Shown: positions 27,984 to 41,898, numbered from the stretch's first letter. The stretch is 64,000 nt of DNA from Plantago elongata (GCA_036897095.1 JAYMSP010000174.1:1-64000); one strand, 5' to 3'. Program-made: numbers and translations. The notes: generated by a model from the letters alone, not told the origin.

Positions 27984-28178
27984 GAAAATAAGAGTCTAAA
28001 TTTTTATAATTGAATTCTTAAAAATAAATGTGCTATCGTATTTTAAAAAAATTAAATAAAAGTATACATTATTTATATCATAGTATCATTCACGAATTCA
28101 AAAAGTTTTATATGCAAACTGTTTGTCGACGACTTAAAAAACACAAGAGAGGAGATTAGAAATTCCATTGCCTGCAAA

Positions 28179-30650
28179 ATGGCGTCCTACTACTCCATAC
28201 AACTACTCCAAAGCTCACCATCTTCTTCTTCTTCTTCTCTACTACTCCACTCAAATCCAACTCTCCAATTCTTCCTCAAATTCCCCATTACACCTCTTCA
28301 ATCATTCACCTACACCAAAAAACCCCATTTCCACAACCTACGAATTCCAATCAACCACAAGTGTACCAATTCGATTTACCAGGAAACAACAGAGTCTATT
28401 GAATACGAAACAGAAGCTGAAACTGAACCAGCACACGACAGCTCCACAGACGAAAACGAAGAGCAAGTCGTAGAGAATGGCCAGGCGAGCTTGCCGTCGC
28501 TGGTGCGGCAGAGGCGGAGGTACCGGAAGCAGTATCCCGGTGAGAAGCAAGGTATTACTGAGGAGATGAGGTTTGTTGCTATGAAGCTTAGAAACGATAA
28601 TACTATCAGTAAGATTTCGGAAGATGATGGGTTAAGTGATGACGATAAGAGTATGGAGACTTGGGAGCCTAGCTTGGAGGGTTTTCTCAAGTATTTGGTG
28701 GATAATCAATTGGTTTTCACTGCGATTGAGCGTATTGTTGATCAATCTACTGATGTTTCTTGTAAGGATTTTTTCGATATCTTTCGCTTTGATTTCGCTT
28801 GTTGATTTTTAAGATTGATACATTTTGTAGTTATTTGTTCAGTAGGGATATTGTTGCATTTTGCTTATGTTGGCTTGGCTCATTGCCTGTTGTGATTTTT
28901 AGCTCGTTTTCTATGTTACCTGGACTCGGAACAAGTACAGACGGGTGTGTATCCGGGTTCTGGAAAAGCTAGTTAATAGGATGGTTGTATTTATTATACT
29001 CTCAATGGCTTGCTGATGATGGTGCAGTTGTGTACTTTAGAAAGACTGGATTAGAAAGGTCAGATGGACTTTCCCAGGATCTGGAGTGGTTTAGGCAGCA
29101 GGGTAATGTGATTCCAGAACCGAGCAAGCCTGGGATTACGTATGTCCAATATTTGGAAGAACTTGTTGAGAAGAGTCCGAAGTCGTTTCTTTGCCACTTC
29201 TATAATATATATTTCTCACACATTGCCGGAGGACAAGTGATAGCCAAGCAGGTACGGTTTTTCTCTCCATTCCATAGCATGCTTATTTATTCGGCGTAAA
29301 GTGAGAAGGCTGTTCTTTTCAGTTTTCATTAAGGATGTAGTTACCCTGCGATGTGTTGTATGGGCAACCCGTTACAGCAAGACTTCATTGATTAATCATG
29401 CTGACCAACAAGAAATTGATACTTAGAAAGTAGGAATTTAGTGCGAAGTCATGTCTGTTTGAATCAAACAAATTTAGAGCGGGACAGAAATCAAACATAA
29501 GGTCAACATAGTTAGTGGTATACTTGCTAACTGCAAAAAATAAAATAATTGAGTTTATATTAAGATAGGCATTCTGCATATTTGTGTGGGCAATTAAAAC
29601 AAGATAACCCGTGGGGGTACAGTAACTTCAACTATGAAATGCATTGGTTGTTGCTTAAGAAAATACAAGGAACTCAACCAAGAAATAGTCTTAGACATCA
29701 ACAGTTCCTGACAAATATTACTGATGTCACTCTTAGGCAGGTTAATTGCAAGTTTGAGCAAGAGGTTTGTTGTATCTCAGATTCTCAATATTACATAATT
29801 CAATTGGTTTCTGATAGTTCAAGTTCTTCAGCTTGGGGTACAATCCCTCTCCTCCAGTTCGCCACCTATCTTGTGTATTCCAGTGAGTGGCTAGTAGTTT
29901 ACTTATTAAGACATTTCAGTTAAACATCATATCTCATGTCAGGTGGATGAGGATTCCGTGTATTGGTGATTACCAGTGTTGCTTCACGTATTAAAGTCGA
30001 GTTATATTATGATTGTCTTAAGTATCTATACGCCATCACTAAAAAAAATACAAATATACGGCATCCCTTTTTGGTATGATAAGAATCATAGTCATGGGAA
30101 TCAGATCCTTGCTTACTTCATGTATATCTTTCTGTTGCACCGAGAAATTGTCAAGGATACTGTGAAATTGACCACCTGAAGTTTGTGAGTTGTGACCAAT
30201 AGCACATAATCCAAGCTTAGCACTCTCCAGGATCCATTTTGCATATCTTCACATGTGTGAACATGTATAGTTATCAGTTGCTCTTCTATACTGTATTTTT
30301 TATTCCATTGCTGTTGTTAGGTCTCTGAAAGGATCTTAGAGGGAAGGGAGATGGAGTTCTACACATGGGATGGAGATGCTGAAGATAAACTGAAGAGTGT
30401 TCGTGAGAATCTTAATGCACTCTCTGAGGTAAATCTGTTAATATTACTTTCTGTTGGACTATCTTTTTAGGTTTCTTGAGAATTGAAAATGTGAATTGTG
30501 CACGATTCCTTTTTTTTCCCGGTAATATCCTCCTGTTCTTTTTAATGGCAGCATTGGTCTAGAGACGAGAAGAACAAATGTTTAAGAGAGGCAACCAAAG
30601 CATTCCGTTTTCTGGGGCAAATAGTGCGGCTTATAATCATCGGATCATAA
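28179..30650 (+). CDS. HO2: Heme oxygenase-like protein 2 (HO2), chloroplast
   Basis: Exons 28179-28761, 29028-29251, 30321-30428 and 30552-30650 give 337 residues. The N-terminus is Ser-rich without early acidic residues, a chloroplast transit peptide. An acidic linker and EEMRFVAMKLRNDN follow. In true heme oxygenases the residue after MRL/MKL is the heme-ligating His; here it is Arg138, as in Arabidopsis HO2, which does not work as a heme oxygenase. The core WEPSLEGFLKYLVDNQLVF, GLERSDGLSQDLEWFRQQ, HFYNIYFSHIAGGQ and HWSRDEKNKCL is well kept. The distal-helix Gly-rich text is altered (GGQVIAKQ against GGRMIGRK in HO1). The role is uncertain; tetrapyrrole binding and effects on photomorphogenesis are suggested for the family. 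Intron 2 (29252-30320) contains incidental open frames. Confidence 0.95.
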
Positions 30651-32603
30651 TCCAAATACCACTTCCCAGATCTACTCTGGGTTTCAGATGGCAAGTCACC
30701 AACCTTCTATTAACATTTAGCCTTAGGTGGTTCTTTCTTTTTGGCAAGCTTTTCCCATTACAACTTATAAGCGTACTATGATTAAACATGTTATCCAATA
30801 AGTGCATGTCTACATTTCTCGTTGACATTATAATGTGCATAATTTCTTTAATCAACTTCACGATTGTTAAGTTACAAGGCAATCATATATAATGGTCTAT
30901 TTATTGATGCTTCAAATTTTATGTAAGCAGGAGAAGGTTTATTCAGGTGCCAACCAAGCAACTTCCCGCCTCTAATGGAATGTGGAGTTGAACATTCACA
31001 TGTTCAATAACGATACTGATGATGCATTCTTACGGATACTTGCCCAAACTATTTTGTTCCTGATTTCTTATGCAAGAACAGAAAGCCGAGGAAATTGCAA
31101 GTGCAACACAAATCAGCTACAAGTTAGGGTAACAAAGGTTACACTTACTCCGCTGTTTAGAGGATAACTATTACCTAGACCCAACCCTGTGCATTCTTTC
31201 TAGGCAAAACCAGGTCTGATTGATTTTTATCTAGAAAGTAGATATATCAATGTCATGAATTTGTTAACTACAATGTGCAGTGGCCCGTAATTTGTTTTTA
31301 CTATTTCATCTGTCTCATATTTGATTAGTTTAGATTGATTTGTATCGCTTTCGCATACATAATTGACGTTGCAATAAAAACAAGATTAGGAAAGTGAACT
31401 ATACAAAATGGTGTTGTTTTGCAATAACTAATTCAGTCGAGAATCCAAGATTCAGTAAAGGAATCGTAAACACTAGAGGAACTATATCGGTGATATTTCA
31501 AGATTTTGTTTCCAAACTCCAGTTGTAAGTGAAACGAAAACACCAGAAAATTTCATGCTTCGTGCTTCTTGGAAGAGACGATCACTCGCTGATAGCCGAC
31601 AATAACGTATGTACTGCTACGTCTGACAACTGATAGTTTTGTAGCCGAATCGAAGAATTTAGTTCCACATACACTACACTGTAACAATCAACAAAGAAGA
31701 GAGGTCGATCAATATTTGATATAATAAATCATTCCTGAAATATGACAGATGTTAACCCTTTTAATCAAATGTCCCACACGCTTTTGCTAATCTAATCTCG
31801 ACAACACATCGATTGAATTTTTACTTTTTCAATAGAATTATCCACCGTCAAAACTATCCATTTGTTAAAATGTCACATTAAGCTAGCCAACATCACATGT
31901 TAACATGCGGCAATAAATAGCTACAAATTTGTTTAAGAATCTATCTACGTTCTCACCACTGACTTTGGTTAAACCAATATTTTACTCGTCATAGTTAAAG
32001 ACTAGTGTTAATTCATTTCTCATAAACATTATTCCCTCCTATTTTTATTATTTTTTATAAGATGCTCTGCATGTTTTGTCTACAAGTAATGAATGCAAGT
32101 TGTTTTCTTATCTTTTCTCATACTATTTTGCACCACTTTTTATACCTTTCACCCCTTCATCAATCACATGCATATATGGTCATATTTTATAAAAAGGGTA
32201 GCTAGTTTTCCATTATATACATAGCCAAAAATCATTCAAAAATAGCGCGATAAATATGGAATGTAGCTTACTTAGTGAACCGAAATTTTCTTATTTTTAT
32301 TATTATTATATTTTAAAAACTTAACATCATGTCATAATTAAAGTTCCATTTGAATGGGCCAATTTTCTTTAAGACAAAGGCAATTTTTCTTTCTTGTATG
32401 AATTGACTTTTAAGTGTTTTCTTTGACGATGATGCATGGATGCTTCATCATCACCATGTTCTGACTTGGTTTATATTCAAACAAGACCCTTTCTTTCTCC
32501 TTATTTTTCTAAGTCTACATAAATAGAACTCATCAAATGAAAATGCTCTGATTTTTCCCTTTTTCTTTTTCTTCTTCTTCTTGCTTCCTTTTTCTCCATT
32601 TTC
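30651..32603. other. Spacer between HO2 and the sulfotransferase-like gene
   Basis: This stretch holds HO2 3' sequence, then AT-rich DNA without paired-end elements or convincing genes. Near 32515-32530 ACATAAATAGAAC is a possible weak TATA element for the downstream gene, about 80 bases before its ATG, followed by a pyrimidine-rich leader of TTC repeats. Confidence 0.4.
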
Positions 32604-34118
32604 ATGGAGTATCTCAAAAGGAAACCACAGCAGGTGATGTGATCTTCTTTCACTAGTGTCCTTGTGAACAAAAAAAGTTCAGAATTTCATCTTCAAGCTT
32701 ACTTGTTTCAGGGTTTATAATTTTCTTGTGTATAGGAAGTGAAAGCACCTAAAAGGTCTCCATTGATACAGAGATCTGTGGTTGTCGCTTTCGTCGCGCT
32801 ATGTGGATTATACATCTTCTCAATCTGCATAAAGCAGACAGGGAGATACAGAGAGATCAATCCTTTGAAAATCCAAGTGATTGATCGGCGCGCAAAGTCA
32901 TGTAGACATGTTCAGATAGATAAACAGGACCTTCCTTATGTTCATTTCCCCAATCCTGTAACATTTGGCAGGTATGTTCTTTCATTAAGAACTTTCTTAG
33001 TGTTCTATATTATATTTACGTGCCATAGATCATATAGATGAAATAAGATGACTTCATTTTCGATTCAGGCAGGAATGTGCTTGTAATCCTGTCCGGTTCT
33101 TTGTGATTGTATCGATGCAAAGATCAGGGAGTGGATGGTTCGAGACGTTGCTAAACAGTCATACAAACTTGAGCTCGAATGGGGAGATTATTGGAGGGTC
33201 TGGCAGGAGGAGTAATGCTTCGGTGATTCTTGACACGCTGGATAAAGTTTACAATCTTGATTGGTTTAGCAGTTCATCCAAGAACGAGTGTACAGCTGCT
33301 GTTGGTTTCAAATGGATGTTGAATCAGGTAAGAACCACCTGGTCTACGAGTAAATTGTATTCGCAAGTTTGGTAATTCTTAAGCACTGTTTGCAGGGTTT
33401 GATGAAGTATCACGAAGATATCGCGGACTACTTCCAAAGACGAGGAGTGTCGTTAATATTTCTCTTTAGAAGAAACCATCTTCGGAGGATCGTTTCCCTG
33501 CTTGCTAACAAATATGACAAAGAAGCCAAACTCTTGAACGGGACGCACAAATCACACGTTCATTCACCACACGAGGTATTATCCTTTCTCCTCTCACAAC
33601 ATTACAATCCTAAGGCAGTTCTTCACAAAATTACCGGGCACCACACTGATGGCTAGTACGTAGAGAACAATTGCAGTTTTCATTTCCTATGAATATGTAT
33701 ACGCAGGCAAAAGTACTTGCAAGGTACAAGCCTACAGTAAATACAACAATACTTATATCAAACTTGAGATCAGCAGAGCGAATGGTTCAACGAGCATTGG
33801 AATATTTCAAAAGCACAAGACACATTCTTCTCTACTACGAAGACGTAGTTGCAAATCAAACAGTAAGAAAATTATTTCCCTTCTTCAATCTAACCAATTC
33901 TTTGTCATCTGTGAGAAATTCTGATAATGTTCAATCTGTTGCAGAAACTAGTAGAAATACAAGATTTTCTAAAGTTGCCACACAGAAATCTTACAAGCCT
34001 TCAGATTAAGATCCATAGTGGTCAGCTGTCAGAACAGATTGAAAATTGGGATGATGTCCAGACCATACTCAAGGGAACTCCACAAGAACAATACATCAAT
34101 TCATACAAGAAGCTATAA
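32604..34118 (+). CDS. Sulfotransferase-like type II membrane protein
   Basis: Exons 32604-32633, 32736-32971, 33069-33327, 33396-33575, 33707-33862 and 33945-34118 give 344 residues. The first coding exon is only ten codons (MEYLKRKPQQ). A basic N-terminus precedes one membrane segment (about 24-42, SVVVAFVALCGLYIFSICI), predicting a Golgi type II protein with the catalytic part in the lumen. MQRSGSGWFETLL (105-117) is the 5'-phosphosulfate-binding loop and FLFRRNHLRRIVSLLA (about 197-212) the 3'-phosphate-binding segment of PAPS sulfotransferases. NSHTNLSSNGEI is typical of this plant family, often annotated only as P-loop NTPase. The acceptor molecule is unknown; a glycan or peptide in the secretory pathway is likely. 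The gene converges on the metallophosphoesterase gene. Confidence 0.88.
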
Positions 34119-34687
34119 TCTTAAGCCCATGGTAGTTTGTATATAGCCTCATTTTTCAATCATCTTAAAAGTCTTCATCCGGCACAGATCTTTGCTTGAT
34201 ATGCTTTTGATACATACCGGTGTTAATATGTCTTTGATTCTTTGCTACGTTGACACTCATAATACTTTAATGTGTCGTATTGTCCGACAACTTTTCTAAC
34301 ATTGCAATTTGTAAATGAGGAACCAACGATCACAAATAGAGAATACAATTTAAGTTTTTTGCAACAATCTTACCCTTCAATTCCACTTTGATTTTTGCAC
34401 GGTTTCTAAATGTTTAGAAAAGAACTTCACAAAGTAAAGGAGCGGAAATTAATGAAACGGATTGAGTACATGGACATAAGCCAAATGCAATTAAAATAGT
34501 ACTTCCTTCCAACAAAACTTCATCAATTTCATATAATTAGACGTTTTACATGTATATACTTTTTTACAAATTTCCTACCCAACTCTATCCTAAATTTTCC
34601 TTCCCTAATAGTCTGCTTCTCATAGCTAGCATACTGATACAGCCTTGCACTAACTTATACACTAATATCAAGAAAGGCAGGCATTGA
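34119..34687. other. Spacer between convergent genes
   Basis: 3' UTR sequence and AT-rich DNA lie between two genes that point at each other. I see no gene or element in it. Confidence 0.5.
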
Positions 34688-37600
34688 TCAATGAGTTACT
34701 GATCCATTAGCCGATTCAGAAATAGGTTTTACAGTATGTTCAATCACAAAGTGGTCCACAACCCTAACCGTGTTCACTGGATCTTGTTTAGAAGAAATCG
34801 AACGCCACTTGCTCGGAAATTTTCTTTCATAGAAAGGATTTGGTGGCTGTTTCGACTCACCCTCCCACCTCGGATCCACCTTCCACTCCTTGGGTACCTG
34901 CACATACAGAAGGTAAATAGAAACAAGTCTTATGAATGTCAATACAAAAATAAAAATTAAACACTCAAGGTCAGTAGTTTAAGGATCATAATTTAGCATT
35001 ACTTAATATTTACCTTATCTACTGCCAGGGTGAAAATTTCAAGATCACCCTTGGGGGTTATGTGGAGGCGTGTGAATGACTTGTAGTTGGCTATCCGGAG
35101 TGATGAGAAAGCTTCGTCAAAGTGTAGATGAAGCCAGTTGATGCATATATAAAGGTAGCTTCCGAAAACCAATGATACAATAGGAGTTGAGAAAACCCAG
35201 AAATAAAGAAAAACAGAAGCATAATATATTACAGCTCCTCCACGGGAAAGGGCTTCCATTCCATTCTTGCATATATTGTTCCTCGTGACAGCCATGACCT
35301 GAAACATAGTATTCATCAAAGCTGAGAAGGGAGAAAACGATGGGAAAGGCATACTTCCCAAGTTCCCATTATAGTATTCCCCATTAAAGTAAAAAATCTT
35401 ACATATACCCCAGTTATGTATAAGGTTTACTCAGAGGCAAAAGCAAGTAATCCAATGTAAAACAGGGTATATTTGGGGGGATAGAGCAAGTATATTGGAA
35501 GATCACCAGTACCTCAGGAACATCAAAAGCGGACATCAGATATTTAATGCATGCAGGATAAAGGCCAAATGTCCATTGCTCGATACGAGCCCGAAGGCCT
35601 GTTGGATCAGGAAAATGCTCACTCTCGACTGACCGATACCACTCATATAAAGTATGATAACCTGAGAAGAGAGTTCAATTTATTAAATCAACAGATGTCA
35701 ACGGCAAAGCATCAATAGAGAGAGTATAGGAAATAACACAGCCTAATAATATGCATACTTAATCTGAATGCCATATTATAACTAAGTCTCAACCTGAGGT
35801 TGCCAATAGTTTATGTCTGATGCAAGTCTCTATACCCAACTCCATTAGCAGCATTAGAATCAATGCGGCAGCCAGGTGTGCAGACACATGGAGGACACCA
35901 ATAAATACTCTCCTCTTCCGAGACAATTTTGAGGGCACAAAAGTTACAGCAGTAACTAACAGCAAGAAAGCAGCAGCTGAGGACACATAAGATTGTCCGA
36001 GCATATAGATGAAAGCATCCCATGCTGTGCTAAAGAAGCTCTTCAAGTGACCAGAAAATGTATTATCCTGTAAGATATGACCTAGCTTACACTAGATTGA
36101 GAGTGAACCAATTAGTCATCTTTCAACATGTATGGAAAGGGAGTACATGGTAATATAAGAAAACTTTTACCTGTGGAAACATGGAAAAGGTCAAGAGGAA
36201 ATAAATAATGCCACCAATGAAATCAAACTGCCAATTTTTCTTCCGAAATTTCAATATATTACCTAAAGCAATCTGCATAAAATTGTCCATAGACTATTAG
36301 GATAAAATATGACACCAGAGGATAATCTGAGCGCTAGTATCGAAAAAAAATTATTGAACACCTCAACTTCGCCTCTTCAGCGAGTTTCCCACAAACATTT
36401 AACAAAATTATGACTAACATCTTAATTTTCAGAGAATATGCAATTAGCCCCTGATGAGGAAGACTTGCAGTGGTATTCTTCTGGTGGAACAGAGAGAGGT
36501 CTGATACAGACAATCCCACAATAAGTGACATGTCAGGTGGTTAGTTACTCCATTTTGAACATCAGGGGGAAATCACACATAAAGTGAATTTTTAGGGCAG
36601 GTAGTTGCAAATCAAATCCCACGGAAAAACCACTGAAATGGAAAACATTGGGGCTTTAATGCAATTTTACCGCTATAGCATTATGTAACAGTTTATATAC
36701 CCTGCTTGAGTCTTCAAAAGACGGATAAGATGCCTTGCACTCATAGGAGGCCCCATATAAATTATCAAAATTACTGAAGACGTGAGTGGGATGTAAAAAT
36801 GCCCCACCACAACCATTAACAAGCAAGTGCTGCACCAGAGCAGGCTTCTCTGATGGAGTATATGAATGACGCATGTAATGATGTAAATCTCCAGCTAGTC
36901 GGAGCTTGCACCTTCCTTTTAGATGGTCACGTATCAGATGTGATACATTCTTCCCTGAAACATCATTCCAGTACCAATCAAGAAGCCAATTGGGTTCATG
37001 GGTCATGATGATCACGGAATCATAATCGCCTACCTGCATTGTCCAAATAAAATTGATCACCTTGAAAAACACTAACCCAGAAAAAAGAAAATGAAGGCAA
37101 CACGGAGAGCAGAGTGCAAGTAAGTAAGAACCATTGACAGAGACATAAAGCGCGTTGATTTTATCCTAGCAAATGAGATATCAAGAAAATAATTACTTGC
37201 ATGTCGTTAAACACCTTCAATCTAGACTTGCATGCATGTAAATTTAACATATCTCCAACCACCCATGCTTATTAGTTGATACCACATTTAACTGTACATA
37301 ATCAAAGAATTTCCATAGTTACAGATCCAGAACCTTGGAAGCACCAACAAGGCTATAACTGGCCCAACTTACAACATCCAAACTGGTGCCGAACATTAAA
37401 ATATCCCGCCCGGGATTCCCGAGATCCCCAGCCGTAATTGTGCCCGGGATGCTATGTCTCCCAGGATAGGCATGTCAATCATGCCCAGGTGCCAAACCGC
37501 ACCCGGATAGCACATCGTGCGGGATCAAGTGATCAACACACTAAGGCATTAATATGCATAAACATGTTGTGCAGGGAAAAGGCATAAATCAGCATGAATA

Positions 37601-40600
37601 TTCCATATACACAAGACTTGCCAAGGATATAGCAAGACAAGAAACCAAGATCACTCAATTCCTCCAAAACGTAACTCATAAGCAAGGTACCTTTTCTTTA
37701 ATAAGCTCAGAAAAGAATTTGAATTGGTAGACATCAATATCACAATGCAAAGCAAGGTCAAGACCAAATATCCACCATCCTTTTGGTAGCTGGAGGGCAA
37801 AATAGCTTTTCTTTTGGGGCATCAACCATCCACCCAACCAGCTTTTGTGACAAATGTAGCGCATAAAGGTTTGAAGCCCATCAAACCAATCTGTTGATCA
37901 GCAAAGATGTTACAACCCATGAAAATACGTACTACCAGAAAGACCAAAAAAAGATTAATTGGCATTCAAAAACGGAAGTTTTAAACAGTGATTAACCGAA
38001 ACTAGAGCAGCCAAGGTATCAGAAACGAACTCCCTGATTAGAAAAAAGAATAACAAAAACCCAAAATAAGTACAGAAAACTAACCATGATTGCCAGGTAT
38101 GACGAAACACTGAGGACCTTCATACTTCCGAAGTGTTGACACCCCGCCAGGCAGTTCCGGTTTATTTACAGCTATATGCTCCTCCTTGTAACAGTCCGGA
38201 GGCTGAAGGGCATATTCGAAGGGTCGAAAAAGACGACTCTCATATGTAAATGCAGATGGATTAGGATACCTGTATAAAATCATATTCAATATAAGGCCCT
38301 CGATATAGGAATTGATATCTAGAAGCTCAATTAATATGACACGGGGCATTCATGGCAATAACAGTCTGTTCCAAATATAGCATGCTGATGAGTTTAAAAA
38401 TAGAACTTTTACTACTCTGGTGTATGCCCTAGTTATTTCTGATAGATCAACCGATATGGTTTACTAAATAGCCAAATTATCATGGAATGGGCAATGCTTC
38501 TGGTATTTATGACTTATGTTACTTCAGGTGTCTGAGTGTAGATAAGTGACTGAGACTAAACGGAGGTACTAACACCAGAGAAGAAGATGTAGAGCTTACG
38601 CAAGATCACCGCCAATAAGAAGAAGGTTGCTGCGCGGCAGTTCAATTAGAGAATTATTATTTTCAACCATGATTGAAGGTTGGGCGAGAAGTTTGGCAAC
38701 TGAATATGAAGAATTTCCACCGTCACCAGTATCAGCCATAAAGTCAAACCACAATTCATCTCGTGCACTAAATTGGTCATACAAAAGATCATCCTGCTTA
38801 GCTGAATCTTCAACTTTACTCATTGCCGCCTATAGTCCAAGAATACAACCAAAATATATACACATCAGAATGGCTAGGAAAACAAGCTAAACTGCTGACA
38901 GCCCACCGGTAGGTTCCAGAACAAGAGATATATATTTGTGTTCCACAATAAAAGATCGAGGCAAGAGTGCAAAATATGTATGGCATAATCCAATTTATCA
39001 CGAGAACTTTAAAAAGACACGAGACAAGAGTTAACGGCATTCAAGAAGCCACATCCAAGTTTTCCAATGTGGGAAAACTTACTCCATCACGTATTTAAAT
39101 ATATATGAGTATTTAAGATATTGTGGATACCTGCATCATGCGCATGTCAAAACGCCCAACAAACACAGTGACTGATACCAACAGGTCAAAAACTGTCTTG
39201 AATAAATCAGCCGAGGTCCTACATCATATCAGAAGAAAAGCAATAGTCAAGAATCAAGATCTTCGTCTGAAAAATGCTGCATGGAATAAGCATGAATGAG
39301 AGAAGGGGGGGAGATGCAGATACATACCCCGAGTACCACGGAACCATATCCAGAAAGTCAGGCTTCATTTGCTTTTTCTTGAACTTCTCAAATTCTTTTT
39401 GTGAGACAGGATGTGTGAGTGCCCATCTGTTGTTTATCAATTGTTAATATCTAAGGCATAGTACAATTTAATAAGACTACCATGAGAAGTAAAGATGTAC
39501 AAAAAAGAGGACAACATTTGACAAAATACTACTTCTATATGTTCGGAGCTACATAAACTCATGATATTACTTAGTAATACGGATAGTGTAAAATTATGAA
39601 AACTCGGAATAGATATTACTTAGTAAGGGAAGTATAAAACAATAAAGATTTGAAGATATAATCTAATAGCTAGCAGATCGAGCACTGAACTAGACTCCAG
39701 CCCTCTTCAGCAAGAGACGCATAGAATATACATATATGTTGTCTTCCATGTTATCTAGCAGGTAATCCAGTACGACGCACTAAATGCAAAAAAGCAAGTC
39801 CAATAAACTCACCCCGTTGATCTTTCAACAACATAATTGGCAATGTACAGGCCAATGAAAGTAGCCCACAAAGAATATATAGGAGATATCTCATCAGGAG
39901 ATTCTCCACAAGAACCACCACTACAAGTCAACTGCAAACAAGAAGCGCACACATACCGAAACAGTATAAGATCACTGACAATGATGAAAGGAAGCATTGA
40001 AAACAGCCGGCAATCATACCTCACCATAAATGACCCATTTGGACAAGAATGGATAATCACGGGCTGAACCAACAGGAGCAAACCAGGATTTGCAAACTTG
40101 TTCCTTAAACTCATTCATGCGAACAAATTTTGCGAGCCACGAATTCCGTTCTTCCTTGTTCCAAAAAGTAAACCAACCCGAATATCTTCTATCAAATGTC
40201 TTCTCTCTCGTGATAGCAAGATTTCCACAGTGGCTATAAAATACACAACATGCTATGCTTATAACCTACAGAAGAATAATGCAAGGACATAAGGATTGAG
40301 ATCATTTGTTTTTAATGTGGACATAGATTTGGAGCTTACAGCACAATTTTGAAGAATGGTCAGCATAGCAGGTCTCCTCCCAGCCACACGAGCAACAAGT
40401 CCAATATACCAAAGGCCAATGAATATAACATGGAAAACAAGAAGAAACAGAATGGAAGATATGTAGATCGTCAAAAACAGTGATAGATTCATCCTCATGT
40501 CAACTCCCATTGATTGGAAACTAGGTAGATGATATAATGCAGCCACCAATATCCAGGCTATATACCTGAGACAGAGAAAAAGCCATTTAAGTCTGAGACC

Positions 40601-40963
40601 AGTTCAATAATGTTTTCTTTGCAATGTACTGACAAATAACACACGGAGAGGAAGAACATCTTACCAACGGCTGAAGTTAGAATAACTTGGTTTGATTGTC
40701 TTCCCAATAAACGGAGAAGAAAAGAAATAGAAGAATCCAAGTAAGCAAGCGTACATAGACCACCATTTAATGTTGCTGTCTAACTTTTGAATAAGCGTAT
40801 GCATATTATCTGACGAAATGAAAAATAAGCAACCCACAAAAACAGCAATGACTGCATGCCGTGAATGCTCGTGCGGATACGGGTACGTATGAGTGAATAT
40901 AGTCCTAACTGTCTCCATGTTTAACGTGTCCAGTAAACCAGCTGCGTGCTTGTCAGACCCCAT
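34688..40963 (-). CDS. Polytopic calcineurin-like metallophosphoesterase
   Basis: Fifteen exons by translation: 40665-40963, 40340-40565, 40020-40265, 39813-39931, 39328-39426, 39131-39218, 38600-38829, 38085-38269, 37691-37890, 36701-37033, 36171-36272, 35794-36067, 35513-35661, 35014-35298 and 34688-34897. All are GT-AG and give 1014 residues. The N-terminal third has several membrane helices (VIAVFVGCLFFI, ILFLLVFHVIFIGLWYIGLV and others). The central metallophosphatase domain shows LLLIGGDLAYPNP, CFVIPGNHGDWFDGL, VIIMTHEPNW and RLAGDLHHYMRH, the metal-binding motifs. More helices follow (FDFIGGIIYFLLTFSMF, SSAAAFLLLVTAVTFV, LAAALILMLLMEL). The family is conserved in plants but uncharacterised, so substrate and membrane are unknown. 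Confidence 0.93.
37380..37520. repeat. GC-rich CCCGGGAT patch in a metallophosphoesterase intron
   Basis: Inside the intron between 37034 and 37690, a short GC-rich stretch repeats CCCGGGAT-type words on both strands. It resembles the body of the hAT-like element at 9080-9427 and may be a relic of the same family. I could not find its ends. Confidence 0.35.
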
Positions 40964-41808
40964 TATCAGATCTTACAATATTGGCAACACTGGTCATACG
41001 TCAGAAATGATGAACAGAATCGCTTCTAGGCAGCAAGAAAACACTCCAGCACTTGAATCCTGCATCTCAAACAGAAATACAGCCACCATCATCATAAATT
41101 CATAATGCTTATACTATAGCCAGCTGAACTTCGAACACAAAATGCAGCTACTGTAATCGCAACATAGCTGAACGTTCCGCACAAATTTAGGGACTGATTG
41201 GGATAGAATTTGAATGCCCTTGTATCAATTGAAATAGAATGTTTTATGTATAAAAAAATCGATTTGAGTGGGGGTTGGCCACTAGAGCGGTGTGACAAAC
41301 AAGCCATTAACTTCCAAGACGGAAAAGTTAAAATAACTACTGCGTCGTAACATTTGCATTTCGCAGCCTAATTATTAGCAAGTTAACAGAACTTCCTAAA
41401 ACAACAGAAAGAACCAAAAGGCTTAAATAGCAGTAGTACCAAAAACAGCAAGGGAATAAAATAAAAAGGAAAGCAAAAGAAAACGGAAAAACAGAAAGAG
41501 AACAATACTATATAACCTCACGATTGAACCAAAGTAAGATCAATATTACATAACATCAACTAAATCAGACAATTCGAAGCAAACGATCAAAAACCTCACA
41601 CATTGCAATTGAATCCACAATCAAAACAACACAAGTTAGGGTTTGAACAAACAGAAGTTTAAAGTTCTCAAATTCAAACAAACGAATCTTGTGATAACAT
41701 CATGCAACAGAATTACAGAATCTAAAATCCTTTTACATCCAAATCACATTACAAATTCGAATTTAATCCATAGAGAATAAAAACGAGAAAAAGTACCAGA
41801 TTCAACGC

Positions 41809-41826
41809 GAGAGAGAGAGAGAGAGA
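41809..41826. repeat. (GA)n microsatellite in the 5' UTR
   Basis: Nine GA units give a CT-rich stretch on the transcribed strand of the metallophosphoesterase leader. Just after it, in the direction of transcription, AATCTG/GTACTT looks like a donor of a 5' UTR intron. An acceptor GAGATGCAG near 41065 would fit. Confidence 0.7.
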
Positions 41827-41889
41827 CAGAGATATCTAATTCGGACAGTGCAGATAGATATGCGTTCTGGTTGAAAAAGCGTGTGGGTG

Positions 41890-41898
41890 TATATATAA
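41890..41898 (-). promoter_or_regulatory. TATA box of the metallophosphoesterase gene
   Basis: On the minus strand TTATATATA is followed after about 30 bases by the presumed leader. It lies some 930 bases from the ATG, which implies a 5' UTR intron. Confidence 0.45.

Noticed and set aside
29582-29923. 113-codon open frame in the HO2 region
   Set aside because: It falls inside intron 2 of HO2 (29252-30320) and has no recognisable sequence.
32030-32075. Half of a MITE (TCCCTCCTATTTTTATT)
   Set aside because: No matching inverted end was found within 500 bases.
39530-39645. Short Stowaway-like element in a metallophosphoesterase intron
   Set aside because: The left end resembles the family, but the right end is weak and the unit is too short to support a call.
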